Assembly: GCF_032062135.1 (NCBI RefSeq)
Contig: NC_092859.1
Location: 131,525,752-131,589,751 of the forward strand
Length of the DNA stretch: 64,000 nt
Direction of reading: 5' to 3'
DNA from: Pyxicephalus adspersus
Taxonomy: Eukaryota > Chordata > Amphibia > Anura > Pyxicephalidae
Within the stretch, counting starts at the first letter, position 1. Every line of letters starts with the position of its first letter. A program made the translations under genes and the position numbers. This document shows, one piece after another, positions 1 through 13,195 of this stretch. The notes beneath the pieces are model-generated. The model saw only the letters and a program-made list of their open reading frames with translations, did not search any database and was not told where the DNA came from.

Positions 1-3000
1 TATGAATCTAGGGGCCATACCTAGGTCATCTTCTCTTTTTTAAGGCACCCCTTATATACATAAAAGAAAAAAAAGCAGAGAACAGGCCTCACAGCTGATG
101 GTAGACAGAAAATAAAGAGTTATAAATGTAATATTAGCTATCACACAAGGAATAAGAGGTTTGAGAATGGCGACTATATCAGAACATATATAAATTCAAC
201 GTTTTCAAGGATATTAATCTAATTTTTAGGTATTACATGATAAGATGACCTCCCTCCCTCCTAAGAGAGTAGATTTAGAGTAGAACTGTGATGGAACATA
301 ACAACGAAAAACCGTATAAGAAAGGAGAGTAACATAACGATGAGAAAGATACACCAGCTTCAAGAAAAAATCTAAATCTTTTTCCACTTTTAAACACATA
401 TCCTATTAACCAAGCCTTTCTATAACAAACAAAAAACACAATTAAAGAATTACCATTTAAAAATATGGAATGGAAAGAATTTAATCTCACTTAACAACCA
501 CAAGCCTTAAAGTACAAAACATAAAGCACAATAACAAGGTAACCAAAAAGCCTCACACTATGCAGACCCGTACCTTGGGGGTGGGGCACCAGATTATCTT
601 GGATGACTCCTAGTCTTTGTATCTCTGTCTTGTGACTGCATGGCACAGGTACATAGATGATGTACATAGATGATAGGATTGCTCTCTTTATTAAATTATC
701 TTTTTACCATTGAAGTGACATAAAATAAATTCAGTCAAAATGAACACTAGATTTACATGAGAACATTACTCTGTTCAAAAGCTCTTCCTAAATTAATGGA
801 CCTCCTAATTATTGGTGATGAAACGGCCAACAGACATGTTAGACAAACACAGAAATTGTTTTTTTTTTAGATATGCTAGATCTGATTGTTACTAAATATG
901 AAAAAAACGATACATTTTATTTGGTAATATGCAAATATGGTGCATTCTAGATCGGAAAGAATAAATGAGCAACAATTGTTTAACATTCAGATCATAACAT
1001 GGCTCCCACAGGCTTAGGGATGTTTTTAGCCAGGCAGTGTATGTAAGCACAAACACAGGTCAGAATTTATGGGACATGATGAAACTTGAATTTTACTACA
1101 TGAAAAGATAATTCATAGGCTTTTAAGTAAGGAATTTTCTGCATAGGGGAACACCATCATAAGTTTGAACACAAATCAAACATTTAAAATTATTAAAAAA
1201 TTAAAATAAACAAAGGAGTGATTTTGCTCGGAAGTACCATGGCCTCATAGGACAGGACACTGTATAGAAGAAAGCTTGAGCTTTTGGAAGAAAATAAGAG
1301 TTTGCAGACCAGATCAAATTCTGTTTTGTGAACATAGCAGTGTTTAAAAACACATATAGCTCTTTTAATTCACTCCCAGAGATATTCATATAGAGTTAAA
1401 GTTATTTTAAATGTTTGCTGGTTTGTAGAAAACCTTTATCACAAGTCCTTTAAAATTAAAATGAGATCCTATCCCATTATTGAATGATTTTGCCGCAAAC
1501 TAGTTCTTTATCTAAACCTATTTGCTGAGCTTTATGCCACTTGACTGGGAAAGGCTTCTGTTGGGTTTGATGAATAGAGATGGCAACTGTTTCTCCATGG
1601 GGACTGGCACCTAACATTGATTAATGTTAGGAAAGAAGACCATTCTCTATTGTTGGCTTTCTCCATCCTCTCCTACAGTTTACCTATTGCCTCTAAAACT
1701 ACAGCATTTATTTAAGCTAGAGTAGATTGCGGGTTCGAGACAAAAGGTCATAAAAACTCTTTTGAAACATGTGAGAGTGTTTTTGTCATCCTGCACCCCC
1801 ACCCCCACCCAAATTAGGCTCTACAATTGTTTCTATTATACTACCTGGTATCCACACAGACTTGTAACAGGTGTCCCCCCCCAAGTGTATTTAGACCTAA
1901 GAGTGAATATGGGGCTAACCCATCCAAAAGCTCTTCACACATTTTATAGGATTTATGCACCTTCATGCACAAGAATCTAGAGCCTGCAGAAAAACTGTAC
2001 AAGAAAGTGTGCAGGAAAGGAAAAAAACAATTTTTGTTTCCCATAAGACATGGAACGGGATGTGCCTGTATCTTTTCTGAAATGCATGATATGGGTTGAA
2101 ATTTACACAGCTGTTATGATTTAGTATCATCAAAGTGTATTATATAAGTCTACACACTTTACTTCTAAGGGATTTTCTTTTTTATATTTCTCTAATCGTT
2201 TCCATTACCTTCAGTACAAATGCTAAGCAACCAGCAAACAAAATGTAAATTTACCATTATTAGGTAAGGCTATTAGGAGGATAAATTGGTATTACTGATT
2301 GTCTGTATGTATGTCTTAGCTGAGCTCAGTGTTTACTGGCAGCAATTTTACTAAGGCAGTCAGCATTGTGATGTATATCACAGAGAAACGAATAAACAAA
2401 GCCTTCAGTGAAACAAATACAAATCTAAATAATCATCAGCATACAAACAAGATTACCACTTTTTTTTTACATTTCTCACGGGGACAGGACATTATTACAA
2501 GGTGTGATTCCTAGATCTTAATTATCCAAACACTATAACATGAACATATTATGCTTTAAAAATGACATGTGAATGATGTTTGTATTTTGATGATGCATAT
2601 AATCATGCCTCGACATGTTATATCTTGCTGTATTGCAACACATTAAAAAAAGCATGTTAGTGTACATCAACTCATTTATGTTTAACACACATCAATGCCC
2701 TAAATGCAATGCATGTGGTGTAAATCCAAATTTAAGAACATGCAGGGACTAATGTTGAGGTAAAGCAGTGTGGCTTAGGATGCTTAGGGTTTTATAAAGT
2801 AATGTCAGGAGTCTTAAGATTCTCTTTAGAGCTTTTAGATGCTATAAGATCAGACTTGATAATATACTGTATTAAAAAATGTAAGTTGTAAAATATATAT
2901 AATGCTTTAGGATTCTTTATAATACCAGAGTAATGAGAAATATGTGAATGATTCATTTTTATATCAAATTTGAGTCCTTTTTATTAACTGACAGAACAAA

Positions 3001-3125
3001 AGAAGTTTGGACCTTCTTCCAGCCTCTGTATTGTATTAGTTATAATGATCTAAAAGTTAGACAGTGTGGAGATTGCATTTGTGGAAATTCTTACTTCTAA
3101 ACTCTTACCTTATTTACCTCTAACT
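1..3125. other. AT-rich DNA, no gene seen
   Basis: Only short chance ORFs (under 75 codons), no recognisable domain, splice-bordered exon or clear transposon end. The ORFs at 275-490, 1201-1389 and 1762-2044 read as low-complexity or unrelated sequence. Confidence 0.5.
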
Positions 3126-3238
3126 CTTAGATTGTAAACTCTTTTGGGCAGAGTCCCCTCCTCCTCCTGTGAGTCTGTTATATGTTGCGTAATATGTTGG
3201 TACTGTATAAATACTGTTTAACAATATTAATATTAGTA
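3126..3238 (+). repeat. L2/SINE-type 3' tail fragment
   Basis: Contains the shared motifs tagattgtaaactcttttgg, gcgtaatatgttggtactgt and ataaatactgttt and ends in AAT-rich sequence. The same tail occurs at 18.2, 20.6, 39.0, 41.6, 51.6, 53.4 and 62.4 kb. It is a 5'-truncated retrotransposon end. Confidence 0.75.
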
Positions 3239-6200
3239 AGAACTAAAAGCATTTTGGTACAAAATATTAGTACAAAATATTTTATAATATAAAGCCCACA
3301 AAAATTCTTTCAAGGGTTATAATTACACCCAGTATATAAGGCAACATGTCCACTCCAGGGCCCAAAATATATGGCTGGCCTGGACCCATTAAACTTTCAT
3401 CTGTGTTAACTTGCTAGCCAAGCTAGGTCAATACTTTAGATAAGCAGCCCGATTTGAATGTTCAGAGTACCTGGTTATTATTAATGATTCACCTACAACT
3501 CAAAATTTACTACAAATTGGCCAGAAATCATGGGTAAAACCATAGTAACACCTTTTGAATTTTTATACAACGACCACCATTATGCTGCTGGTCAGTACCA
3601 AAAAACAATATCTTCCCTAATTTTAGGAGGCTAGTGACTTTACTAGCTATGGGCTACAAATGCTCTTCACATAGTCAACATGGCAAAAATCAAGATACTT
3701 TATTACTTCAAACTTTAAAATTCTGTGGGACTTATATGGGCAAATATTACCTAAATACAGGAGACATGTTTAAATTTGAATCTTAAGCCTTGTGTATTTC
3801 TCCTAGATCTCTGCAGCATGTAGACATGCAACCTCACCTCTGTGCAAGGGTTTACTCTTACAAGATAAAAACATTTTTTGCAAAGTAATACGGCTCTTGT
3901 AAAGTCAATTTATATACTTTATGGTTATTGAGCCCCGAGTTTAGCTTTAAGATATAAAGACTGCTCCCTAACCTCTTCACAACTTTATGCCAAAACACAA
4001 TGCACACATCTACCATTCAAAATACACTAGTTCATATCAAACATTCTGATTTTTATAGGACAGTGTTACCTACAGGAAATTTATGTACCTGCTTTAGAGC
4101 TAACCTTACTTTTCCAGTACTGGGCCCAGAAATTAAATTTTCTTTCTACCATGTTAAGCACACAAATTCCAATAGAATCTAGTTATTGTTTATTTAGACT
4201 CATATGTAATAAACCAATACCACACCATTAAAGAGGCATGTAAATTGATAGAAGGTGCTGGAATACTCCTTCCTTCCTCCTGATGCCAGGACAAGAAGGT
4301 GGCCTCAGGACCCTGGAACTTAGTTAAAATCCTAGGAGAGTCCCATGGAAATCAGGATGTTTGGAGGCAATATAAACCTGATGGGATTGAACCCATTACC
4401 ACTCGATTCAAATTAAAAAAACATTTTGGCTTTCGATACACTTTTTCAGAAATATTACAGGAAATATGTTTTCTATAGTGGGTGGCCAGTAGGTATTTAC
4501 AATAAGCTTCTGTTTCTGCATTTATACAGCAAGTGTTACAAGTTAGTGCACCACAATATTTCTAAGCTAAGAAGAATCCCATCATATTTTTTTAATTACA
4601 TATGGAAAGACCTTTTAAGACACAGTGAAAATGTTAATTGTTTTGGTCTGACCACAGAGACCACATTACATCAGTAGGCATTACAAGTTGTGCACATTTT
4701 GATTATTTGCAGATTTTGAGACAATGTGAACTCAGGAATTGTCTCTTGGGTTTTTCTTGTTGTCAAGGTTTGGATGTCTTTAATTGCATTCAAAGTGTGA
4801 ATTATAGAGCAGCCAGGCTACAACTGTGCAAAATTTCTAATTTATGCAGATATTAATTGTTACACAATTCAATACACAGTCATAACCGTGGGAACAAGGT
4901 TTCATTGGCTTTAACCACTATTTTAGAGGAACTCCCACCAGAGCTTTTTGTCTGTCTGTTTAGAATGGAAATAGAGAAAAGTTAGAACCTGTTTTAGGTT
5001 GTTTTGAAGTTATGATTTAAGCCTGTATTCCTGAGCAGTCTACAGTGCATCCTTTATTCTTCCTTGACACTACTTAGCACAATGGTGTATCCAAAAAAGA
5101 TACACAGTAATGATATCACTGTTGTGTATTTCTCCTTCATCTCTTTATGCTTCAACTAAATATTAGTATCAATGTTCTACAGCAATGTGAGCAGTTACAA
5201 ACAGAGAGTAAAGGGATATCCTTACTAAATTAAATATATACGAGTTTGCACAAAAGCATAAGCTAACAACCCTAAACTAAAACCCTATTCTAAGCATTTA
5301 ACAATATTATATTACAAATGATGGTTAGCTTTAAATCATGGGTTTATTTCCAATGGCTTCTGCAGTCTTGCCTTCATTAGGATGGAGTTGCTTGGTCAGC
5401 AGACACACATAGCTACTTATTCTTCATGTATGTCCAGATCTGTGTTCTCTCCATTCTCTGATTAACACACTTCCTGCTACCAAATTCTTGTGTAAAGTTA
5501 GTTTGCACATCAATAGAGAAAGCCAAGACTGCCAGTTCAGCTAAATGATTTTTGTATTAGCTATACAAGTCATTAAAATGACAACTCAAGTACCCATAGG
5601 CCATCTGTTAATATGATGAGGCTTATATTACATTATATACTATAATTGTATAGAGTAGAGACCCTTTAAGGGGGGCAGCTCAAAAATCTACTACAAGGAT
5701 AAAAGTTTTTGGATGTGTGATGTGATGATTGGAATCAAAGTTCTGATTCTTTTGACTTAGTGATTGGTCACACTCTCCTTTTGCCAGGAGAGCTTTCTGG
5801 TTCATAGAAGAAGGGGACCAATTTTTGTTGACGTTTATTCCATACCTTGTCACTGGGTTTGGTGCCCAGTAAGGTGGTTGTAAAAGTTAGGAGTGATAAA
5901 GGAATTGGGGGGGGGGGGGGGGTCTGCCATGGAGACATAACTAGGATTCCACAGGCGAGACAGCCTGGGCTAAAGGCCTATTCCAGCCACAGACTTGGGC
6001 CTTTCTTAGCCCAGAGGAAATGCAGATGGACATGGAGATGCTTAAAGTTGTCTGTTGGTTAAGTGATACCCCCTAGTTGATCCTATGGGAAGACAGAGGC
6101 CTTCAGGTGCTACATTATTTGGGATTGTAATGAGAAGGGCTATTTCACTGCCTTGGGGGATTACTGCTGCTAATATCCAATTATATCATAAATTATAATA

Positions 6201-7740
6201 ATAATAATAATAATAATTATTATATATTTATAACTGAGCTGGTTTTCCTGTGTTGTACTTCGTAAAAGCCATGGTTTCTATTTCCCAGGCTGATGATAGC
6301 TAACTCGCCTAAAACATCTGTATGAAAGTTGGAAGTATTTATATATTAATTGGCTGTATGTGCTAAATATCCAGCTGTTCTGGATGTACAGTTGTCCCCT
6401 TACCCTAGAGCATAAACAATCCACACACCCACTTGTTTTTTACATTTGTAATAGCAGTTATTATGGCACATCTATACCTTTGGCATACACTAATGATTTC
6501 GTTTTCATCTTTTACAGTCATGTGAACTAGTAAGTACACTCCATTGAATTGCTGATTTTTACATTGGAGCTTCATTGAAACACTGCTTTCAGAGTTGAGA
6601 GTTAAAAGATAATATACTTGAACAAATTATAAGTAAAGTTTACCTGATTTTTTGAATCTTCTATACTAGATTAATTGAAATTCAAATCTGTCACATGGTA
6701 AAATGGCATTTCTGGCATCTTAGAGTCTTATGAAAAGGCAACCACAAAAGGATACAAATATAAGCTCGGAGTTTTGGTGGAGATATTTGGTTTCTGGTCA
6801 TGGTCAAGACTGTTCTTTTCCTTTCTCGTGATAAATGAATGTTACTGGAAGTCCATCCTACCCGTTTATCTGCTATGAGAAATAATGAAGAGAAGTGCTT
6901 ATTTTTAAACCCAACCATCTCCTGCCTGGATGCTCACTATAAAGACTGATGTGTATGCTTACTTGATTTCAGAAATGAGAATTGTAAAGCATTCTCTGAA
7001 CTAAAAGTCTTACCATAAAAGGGTTCCTTTAAAGAAGCAGAGGAAGCTGTGAAACACATCAAGAACTGTAGAATGGTTTTTACAAATATATATACATTGT
7101 GCAGTGTTCCTATATGTGAGCAATCCCAAATAAATTATGTTTTTATAAATATTCAGTGTTATTAAGAATGATGTCTGTAAAGACCCATATAAGGTTTCCT
7201 GTGTGGGGATAAGAAATGTACGGTTGGATAGGGACTTGGCACCCTTTACACTTTGCTTCCACCACAAACCAACAACTCGGTTAACCTACCTCCCCTCCTC
7301 TTGCTCCCCAGGGTAAATAGCTTTTTTCTCATCATAAGGTAAAAAAAAGATATCCATTGCTAAATTGCTTCTCTGTTTTTTATTTGATTGTAATTTTGAT
7401 TGGACCTAATGTTTTAAAACAATATATGATGCTGATTGTTTATAAGTCGTAGAAATTACAGTAAACTGTGGATAGACCACTGTATAGGGAAAGTCATAGC
7501 AGACAAGATTTGGAGTGGAAAGGGTAAGGAATGAAGATAATGAAGATTTAAGACATTCAAGAAGAAAATAGCTGGGAAAGAGTTTAAATAGTGTTTGTTT
7601 GGTGGCATCCCTGCCAGTCAACTGGATTAAATTGTTTAACAAGGATGAAGAAGGTTTTGATGCTGTAGGTGAGGGGTTGAGTGATGAGAATAGGGACAGT
7701 AATAATTTGTGAGATTACAGTGAGATTAAACTCTCTACAT
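3239..7740. other. No gene seen; simple repeats only
   Basis: Nothing recognisable as coding. It includes a run of 16 G at 5907-5922 and an (AAT)n tract at 6191-6219. ORFs at 4426-4856, 5847-6062, 6691-6918 and 7010-7267 have no family features. Confidence 0.5.
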
Positions 7741-7838
7741 CAGGGGTCGGCAAACTCCGGCCTTTAGGCCAGATACGGCCTAGCTAGTAGTTCCGGCCTA
7801 ACGCCCCCTGGCGGATCCGGCCTAAGATTTCTGACTAT
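7741..7838 (+). mobile_element. hAT-type terminal fragment
   Basis: Begins caggggtcggcaaactccgg and continues with ggcc-rich sequence (ggccagatacggcc, ccggcctaa). This is the typical 5' end of many vertebrate hAT non-autonomous elements. The matching 3' terminus was not found nearby, so it is a fragment. Confidence 0.6.
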
Positions 7839-7849
7839 TCATTTGAACT

Positions 7850-8178
7850 CTGCCTGAACCGACCTCTGCTTGTGACCCTGACTCTATTTTTGCCTTGCTC
7901 CTTGTACTTCGCTGGATGGACAGTTTACCTGTGTTTTTGACCTATTTTTCTAGGTTTCCTGTTACTTCTTACTCTGCATTTGTGGCTCTGTACTCTGCAT
8001 TGTTGGGCACCGGGTCGACTGCCAGCCTATCTCCAGACACCATCCTTTGCACACCAAGTCCTGGGGGCAACCAAGTGCTGGGAGACACAACCAGTCTCCC
8101 GAGGTTGAGTGGGGGCTGCTAAAGGCGAAGACACTGGCATATATTGGGGGATTGGTGTCCGGGCCGGGCCTTACACTT
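7850..8178 (+). repeat. Interspersed repeat, copy 1 (second at 12.8-13.2 kb)
   Basis: Shares its strongest segment with 13035-13195: agtcctgggggcaac, agtgctgggaga, caaccagtct, gaggttgagtgggggct, ctaaagg and gaagac occur in the same order. The 5' parts are more diverged. The class is uncertain; a retroelement (LTR-like) end is possible. The ORFs on both strands are by-products of the repeat. Confidence 0.65.
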
Positions 8179-8685
8179 TTTCTTTTGTTTGGAAAATGGT
8201 GAATATTGCACACTTGACTCTAGTATGGGCATGCAAAATACCATTGTTTGTATTCTTTTAATTGTATTTATTAAGAACTTCATGGTACAGTAGCAAGTAA
8301 AGTACCGGTACTATTTTAGATCATTTTATGATGTTGTCTTCCATGGAGGTATGACCACTCTACGTAGATAGAATAGCAACACCTTTGTTGAAAATGCTAT
8401 GTTACCTAAGTGTATGCTATGTGATACTGTCAATATATCAAATTCCAGTAAAATATTTTTTACATTTAATAAAAACTGGTCCATTAGTGTCAGTCTGAAT
8501 ATACGATTTCCATTAGATTAATTAACATTTATGTAGGTGAACAGTTTGCCTGGATACGAAAAAAACAGCACAATGATTGTATAATCAGACTATTATAGAA
8601 GTTACACTTAGTACACTCTGCATTTAAACTATTATTGGTATGTGTCCAGATTAAAGCAGAACTCTGGCCTGGGGAAATGCTTTAT

Positions 8686-8726
8686 GGGGAGCCACCATAA
8701 AGCTTTTAGCTTTATGGTGGCTCCCC
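8686..8726. repeat. Perfect 19-bp hairpin with TTT loop
   Basis: The left arm 8686-8704 (ggggagccaccataaagct) is the exact reverse complement of 8708-8726, with three T between. It lies in sequence resembling a short foldback repeat (ttaaagcagaactctgg just upstream). It would form a strong hairpin in DNA or RNA. Confidence 0.85.
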
Positions 8727-9278
8727 CTCTGCACTGCAACAATTACATGCCTAGCTTTTTCTAAGAGGATTTGAATAAGTTGCACTACTTTCATTATTCA
8801 ATGCTTTCCAATGTGATCATGTAGCATACGTAAAAAAAGAAGTCCTGGTTGCAAACCAAAGGAACAATACTGGAAGCTAAAGATGGCAAAAACAGTACTG
8901 TGTAAGCAAAGTAGTAAATATCATACAATAAGGGTTTACAGGGACACATATGAGTGGTTACATCTTTTCAGTAAAACACTGGAAAGAGTGTTTGTGCCAT
9001 ATAATTGAGTAAATAAAAAACATGCAAATGATTCTGTAATTTAGAGAAGTGGCATTGGTCCTGGAAAGTGAGCTGTGTGTGCTCCATGGAAGATCTTACT
9101 ACTGTCATAGATTAAATAAATGGAGCTTTTTGTGCTGCTGGACAGATCTCACTCATGTCATGGATCCTCTGGTGTAAGCTATGTGTGCTTCAGGGTAAAT
9201 CACTATTGTAATAAATCTCAGATGTTTACCTGGAGGAAATATTTTACTGGTAGGATGGATTCTAGACAGGGCCAGTGT
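8727..9278. other. No gene seen
   Basis: AT-rich, unclassified. No domain or repeat recognised. Confidence 0.4.
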
Positions 9279-9311
9279 GTATATATATATATATTTATAT
9301 ATATATATATT
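9279..9311. repeat. (TA)n microsatellite
   Basis: Alternating TA, interrupted once by TT, about 33 bp, directly before the tgtgaggggttatgctcagg start of the repeat-rich block to about 9960. Confidence 0.9.
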
Positions 9312-9575
9312 GTGAGGGGTTATGCTCAGGATCGCCTTTGCTGGGGTCAAAGGACACTTGTCTGGTTCATCCAACTCAGGTCATACACCAAGGTATCAGC
9401 CTTAAGCTGGCTTGCAGCCAGGTTTATTGAAGGTTGCAGATAAAATAACCAAAAGAGCAACAGAAAACCTTGCCTGTCCGGCACTTACTATACATCAGAC
9501 ATCCCTGTCTATCAGCTGGAGGGCTTCTCCCTGTCAGCTCAAAACCAAGCTTTCAGCAACCTTCTACTCACTTTT

Positions 9576-9840
9576 GAGCTCACTCACACAGACTGACTTG
9601 AGCTCCCTCACCCAGACCAACTTTCTGAGTCTCTCAGCAGAGCTCCCTCACACAGACCGACTGTCTGTGTCTCCAAGCAGAGCTCCTCACACAGCGCCCC
9701 TGTCTGTGTCTCTCCAAGCAGAGCTCACTCACACAGTCCACCTGTCTGTGTCTGCAAACAGAGCTTATCACACAGACCCCTGTCTGTGTCTCCAAACTGA
9801 GCTGAACTCACACAGACCCCTGTCTGTGTCCCCAAGCCAA
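9576..9840 (+). repeat. ~40-bp minisatellite, about 7 diverged units
   Basis: Units start gagctc, contain cacacagac and then gtctgtgtct, and end ccaagca. Unit lengths vary from about 38 to 41 bp. Each unit carries an internal inverted repeat (cacagac / gtctgtg). The array explains the 185-codon open frame at 9412-9969, which is repetitive (Leu/Ser/Thr/His-rich) and has no other sign of being a gene. Confidence 0.8.
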
Positions 9841-9969
9841 GCTAAACTCCTGACTGAGCTCCTGGCTTTATGTTATATCATCACCCTCAGTGCTTCTTCA
9901 CTAAATATCTCACAGGTGAGAGTCTTCCACCTGCTACTTCACACCGGAGAGGAATCTATATATATATAG

Positions 9970-11114
9970 TGGAGGCATGATTCTCTCCTTCTGTACCTTA
10001 TGTCATATACATAATTCAGTGACTCCCCTTTATATTCCAGTTTTATTGAACCAAGTATAAGCTTAAACTGAGAAAAAGTAACAACATGTTCCATTAGTAT
10101 CCTGTGATGAGCAGGAGAGATATAATTACTATTATGCCCATTATCATGTTGCACAACCAGCATTGGTCAGTAAGTACAAAACTATATTTTACTTCTTCAT
10201 ATATCAGGTCAAAAATAGTGGTCAGCAAATGTTATTGATCACAAGTAAAACTCTTTAAAAGTTTAAATCGAAATCTTCTTAATTGCTTTTTTTTGGCAAA
10301 CTAAACTATTGGCAATTTGTAAAGCTGTTTTAAATAAAAGCACATTTGTGTCCATTTAGTGATTAATTCTCATTAAAGCTTACATTTGGCTCAAAAGTTG
10401 TGCTGGGGAATGTAATTCCCTTAATGAAGTAGTAATTTGGGATGCACTTATTGCATTGGGATAACGTGTGCACAATAGTAAATCATAATTGTGATGTAAG
10501 CAGCATATCATTTACAGTCTAGCATGCTATATTTCCCAGGCTTCCACACATTTAAAGCTTAGAACATTGGTGCCACCAATATGACAGAGTCTTGGAATGA
10601 GTTAACTCCTGTAGTTAAGTTAAAAACTTCAGATTAAAATCCCTTTGAAAGTAAATCTTATTAAAAGCCAAACTCATCCCTAGAGCCAAATCAGCTATTG
10701 ACTTATCATGTAATCCAAGAAACAAAACATTTTTAGAGAGAATATGCATAGACTTTAATAACACAGAGCAATAAAATTCATATTTCTCACCTCATGAGCT
10801 TTATGTAATCTCTGACAAGAATAATACATTTATATTATGGGTCAATAGGCTATTATGTGTAATAAAAACTCTTTATATGGAAAAATGAGACTCTTAATGC
10901 AGTGGGAGTCAATACAAAGCTTTGCATGAAACTACTTTTACCCCATTTCTAAAACAACATGCTGGTTTTGCAAATAAATGGTATTTTGTTAGGAATCTTG
11001 TTGGCGTTGTTGTTCAAAAATATATTACATTTTTATTATATTGTAAGTACTGCAGCTTTCCAATAGTTGTATAGTGTTTGAGCATCGTTACGTACAAGGA
11101 CAGCATAAAACATT
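9970..11114. other. No gene seen
   Basis: AT-rich sequence with no recognisable exon, transposon end or RNA gene. Confidence 0.4.
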
Positions 11115-11404
11115 TTAACCTCCCTAGCGGTAACCCCGAGTCACACTCGGGGTAGGTAATCCTATGGGAGGTAATAGTAAATGGAGCCTTACCTGATCCG
11201 CCGGGGTCCCGCGTCGCCCATCGCCGTGATCTTCTCTCTTCCTCCGGCCAGCTTCTGCATCCGATGAGTGACCGGTGACGTCGGTGCATGTGCACGTTGC
11301 CGGCGGGGCGGGAAATTCAAAATCCATTTGTATTGCATTCAATACAAAATAACTGTATTGAATGCAATACATTGGATTTATATGTGTAAAAGCAGTACAT
11401 TGTT
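11115..11404 (+). mobile_element. TTAA-flanked repeat cut by an assembly gap
   Basis: Begins TTAA followed by cctccctagcggtaacccc, a very common amphibian repeat start that suggests a TTAA-targeting (piggyBac- or Kolobok-like) non-autonomous element. It has a perfect 9-bp palindrome, accccgagt / actcggggt (11133-11153). Near the gap an 18-bp perfect inverted repeat (11329-11346 and 11354-11371) with a 7-nt spacer is seen. It is much more GC- and CpG-rich than its surroundings. Confidence 0.6.
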
Positions 11405-12386
11405 NNNNNNNNNNNNNNNNNNNNNNNNNNNNNNNNNNNNNNNNNNNNNNNNNNNNNNNNNNNNNNNNNNNNNNNNNNNNNNNNNNNNNNNNNNNNNNNN
11501 NNNNNNNNNNNNNNNNNNNNNNNNNNNNNNNNNNNNNNNNNNNNNNNNNNNNNNNNNNNNNNNNNNNNNNNNNNNNNNNNNNNNNNNNNNNNNNNNNNNN
11601 NNNNNNNNNNNNNNNNNNNNNNNNNNNNNNNNNNNNNNNNNNNNNNNNNNNNNNNNNNNNNNNNNNNNNNNNNNNNNNNNNNNNNNNNNNNNNNNNNNNN
11701 NNNNNNNNNNNNNNNNNNNNNNNNNNNNNNNNNNNNNNNNNNNNNNNNNNNNNNNNNNNNNNNNNNNNNNNNNNNNNNNNNNNNNNNNNNNNNNNNNNNN
11801 NNNNNNNNNNNNNNNNNNNNNNNNNNNNNNNNNNNNNNNNNNNNNNNNNNNNNNNNNNNNNNNNNNNNNNNNNNNNNNNNNNNNNNNNNNNNNNNNNNNN
11901 NNNNNNNNNNNNNNNNNNNNNNNNNNNNNNNNNNNNNNNNNNNNNNNNNNNNNNNNNNNNNNNNNNNNNNNNNNNNNNNNNNNNNNNNNNNNNNNNNNNN
12001 NNNNNNNNNNNNNNNNNNNNNNNNNNNNNNNNNNNNNNNNNNNNNNNNNNNNNNNNNNNNNNNNNNNNNNNNNNNNNNNNNNNNNNNNNNNNNNNNNNNN
12101 NNNNNNNNNNNNNNNNNNNNNNNNNNNNNNNNNNNNNNNNNNNNNNNNNNNNNNNNNNNNNNNNNNNNNNNNNNNNNNNNNNNNNNNNNNNNNNNNNNNN
12201 NNNNNNNNNNNNNNNNNNNNNNNNNNNNNNNNNNNNNNNNNNNNNNNNNNNNNNNNNNNNNNNNNNNNNNNNNNNNNNNNNNNNNNNNNNNNNNNNNNNN
12301 NNNNNNNNNNNNNNNNNNNNNNNNNNNNNNNNNNNNNNNNNNNNNNNNNNNNNNNNNNNNNNNNNNNNNNNNNNNNNNNNNNNNNN
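11405..12386. other. Assembly gap (982 N)
   Basis: A run of N. Open frames that cross it are artefacts. The hairpin-rich repeat on its left edge may be why it was not assembled. Confidence 0.99.
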
Positions 12387-12784
12387 ACACAGTATATGTA
12401 CTTATTATCAAATGAATATAAAAGTCTAAGGCTTCTCCTGTAGTTTCATCTGTATTAATGCTAAAACTGCTATAACAGAATATTCAACTAAGCATACAGA
12501 ACATTACTTTAATCATAAAGGCAAAATGCCTCAAGATACCAAGGATTAGACTATGATGATGAAGAGAAAAGAACACATGGGTCTTAGGAAATGCTCATCT
12601 GTCCAGCAATGCCAATTGCGGCAGCCAGGAGAACTGGGATACCAGCAGCCCCTGCTTCCCTTTAGTCGTGCAGCCTAATGGATTTATGGCATCCCCAGCA
12701 TCCATTGTTAGGCTGTGCACAGCTGAAGGGGACTCTAGAGGTTGCTCAGCTCCTGATTCAGTCCTGCAATGCTATTGGCTGCTG

Positions 12785-13195
12785 GGACATTAAAGCCTCT
12801 CTGCTCCCAGTCATCAGTGCCTGTTGTAGCGTATAGCTAGGCTAATCTGTGCTTGAGATTTATCGCCTGATTTACAGTTGCTGACCTTGCCTGTTTCTGA
12901 CATTGCCAGTTTATGCAGCCTGGACCGACTGTGTACTTTGTTTGATGGATGGATATTCTGTGTATGACCTCTGTATTCTGGATTTGTCACTGTTGGAATC
13001 TTGGTACTGCTATCTTTGGGCTCCTGGCTTGCTACCAGCCAATTCCCAGACACCATTCCTTGCGCAGTAAGTCCTGGGGGCAACTGAGTGCTGGGAGATG
13101 CAACCAGTCTTCCGAGGTTGAGTGGGGGCTTACTAAAGGTGAAGACTGCGGTGTTAGATTGGGTACTGGTGCTGACCTGGGCCTTACAAGAGGTA
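12785..13195 (+). repeat. Interspersed repeat, copy 2
   Basis: Matches 7850-8178, best over 13035-13195 (cagacaccattcc, agtcctgggggcaac, gtgctgggaga, gaggttgagtgggggct). The copies are clearly diverged, so this is an old interspersed family and not a recent local duplication. Sequence from about 12590 to 12790 may belong to the same element. Confidence 0.6.

Noticed and set aside
9412..9969. 185-codon ORF
   Set aside because: It is made of minisatellite units, repetitive in composition, with no splice or domain support.
11268..12443. Long ORFs of 355-391 codons on both strands
   Set aside because: They run through 982 N and are artefacts of the gap; the same applies to 15320-16153.
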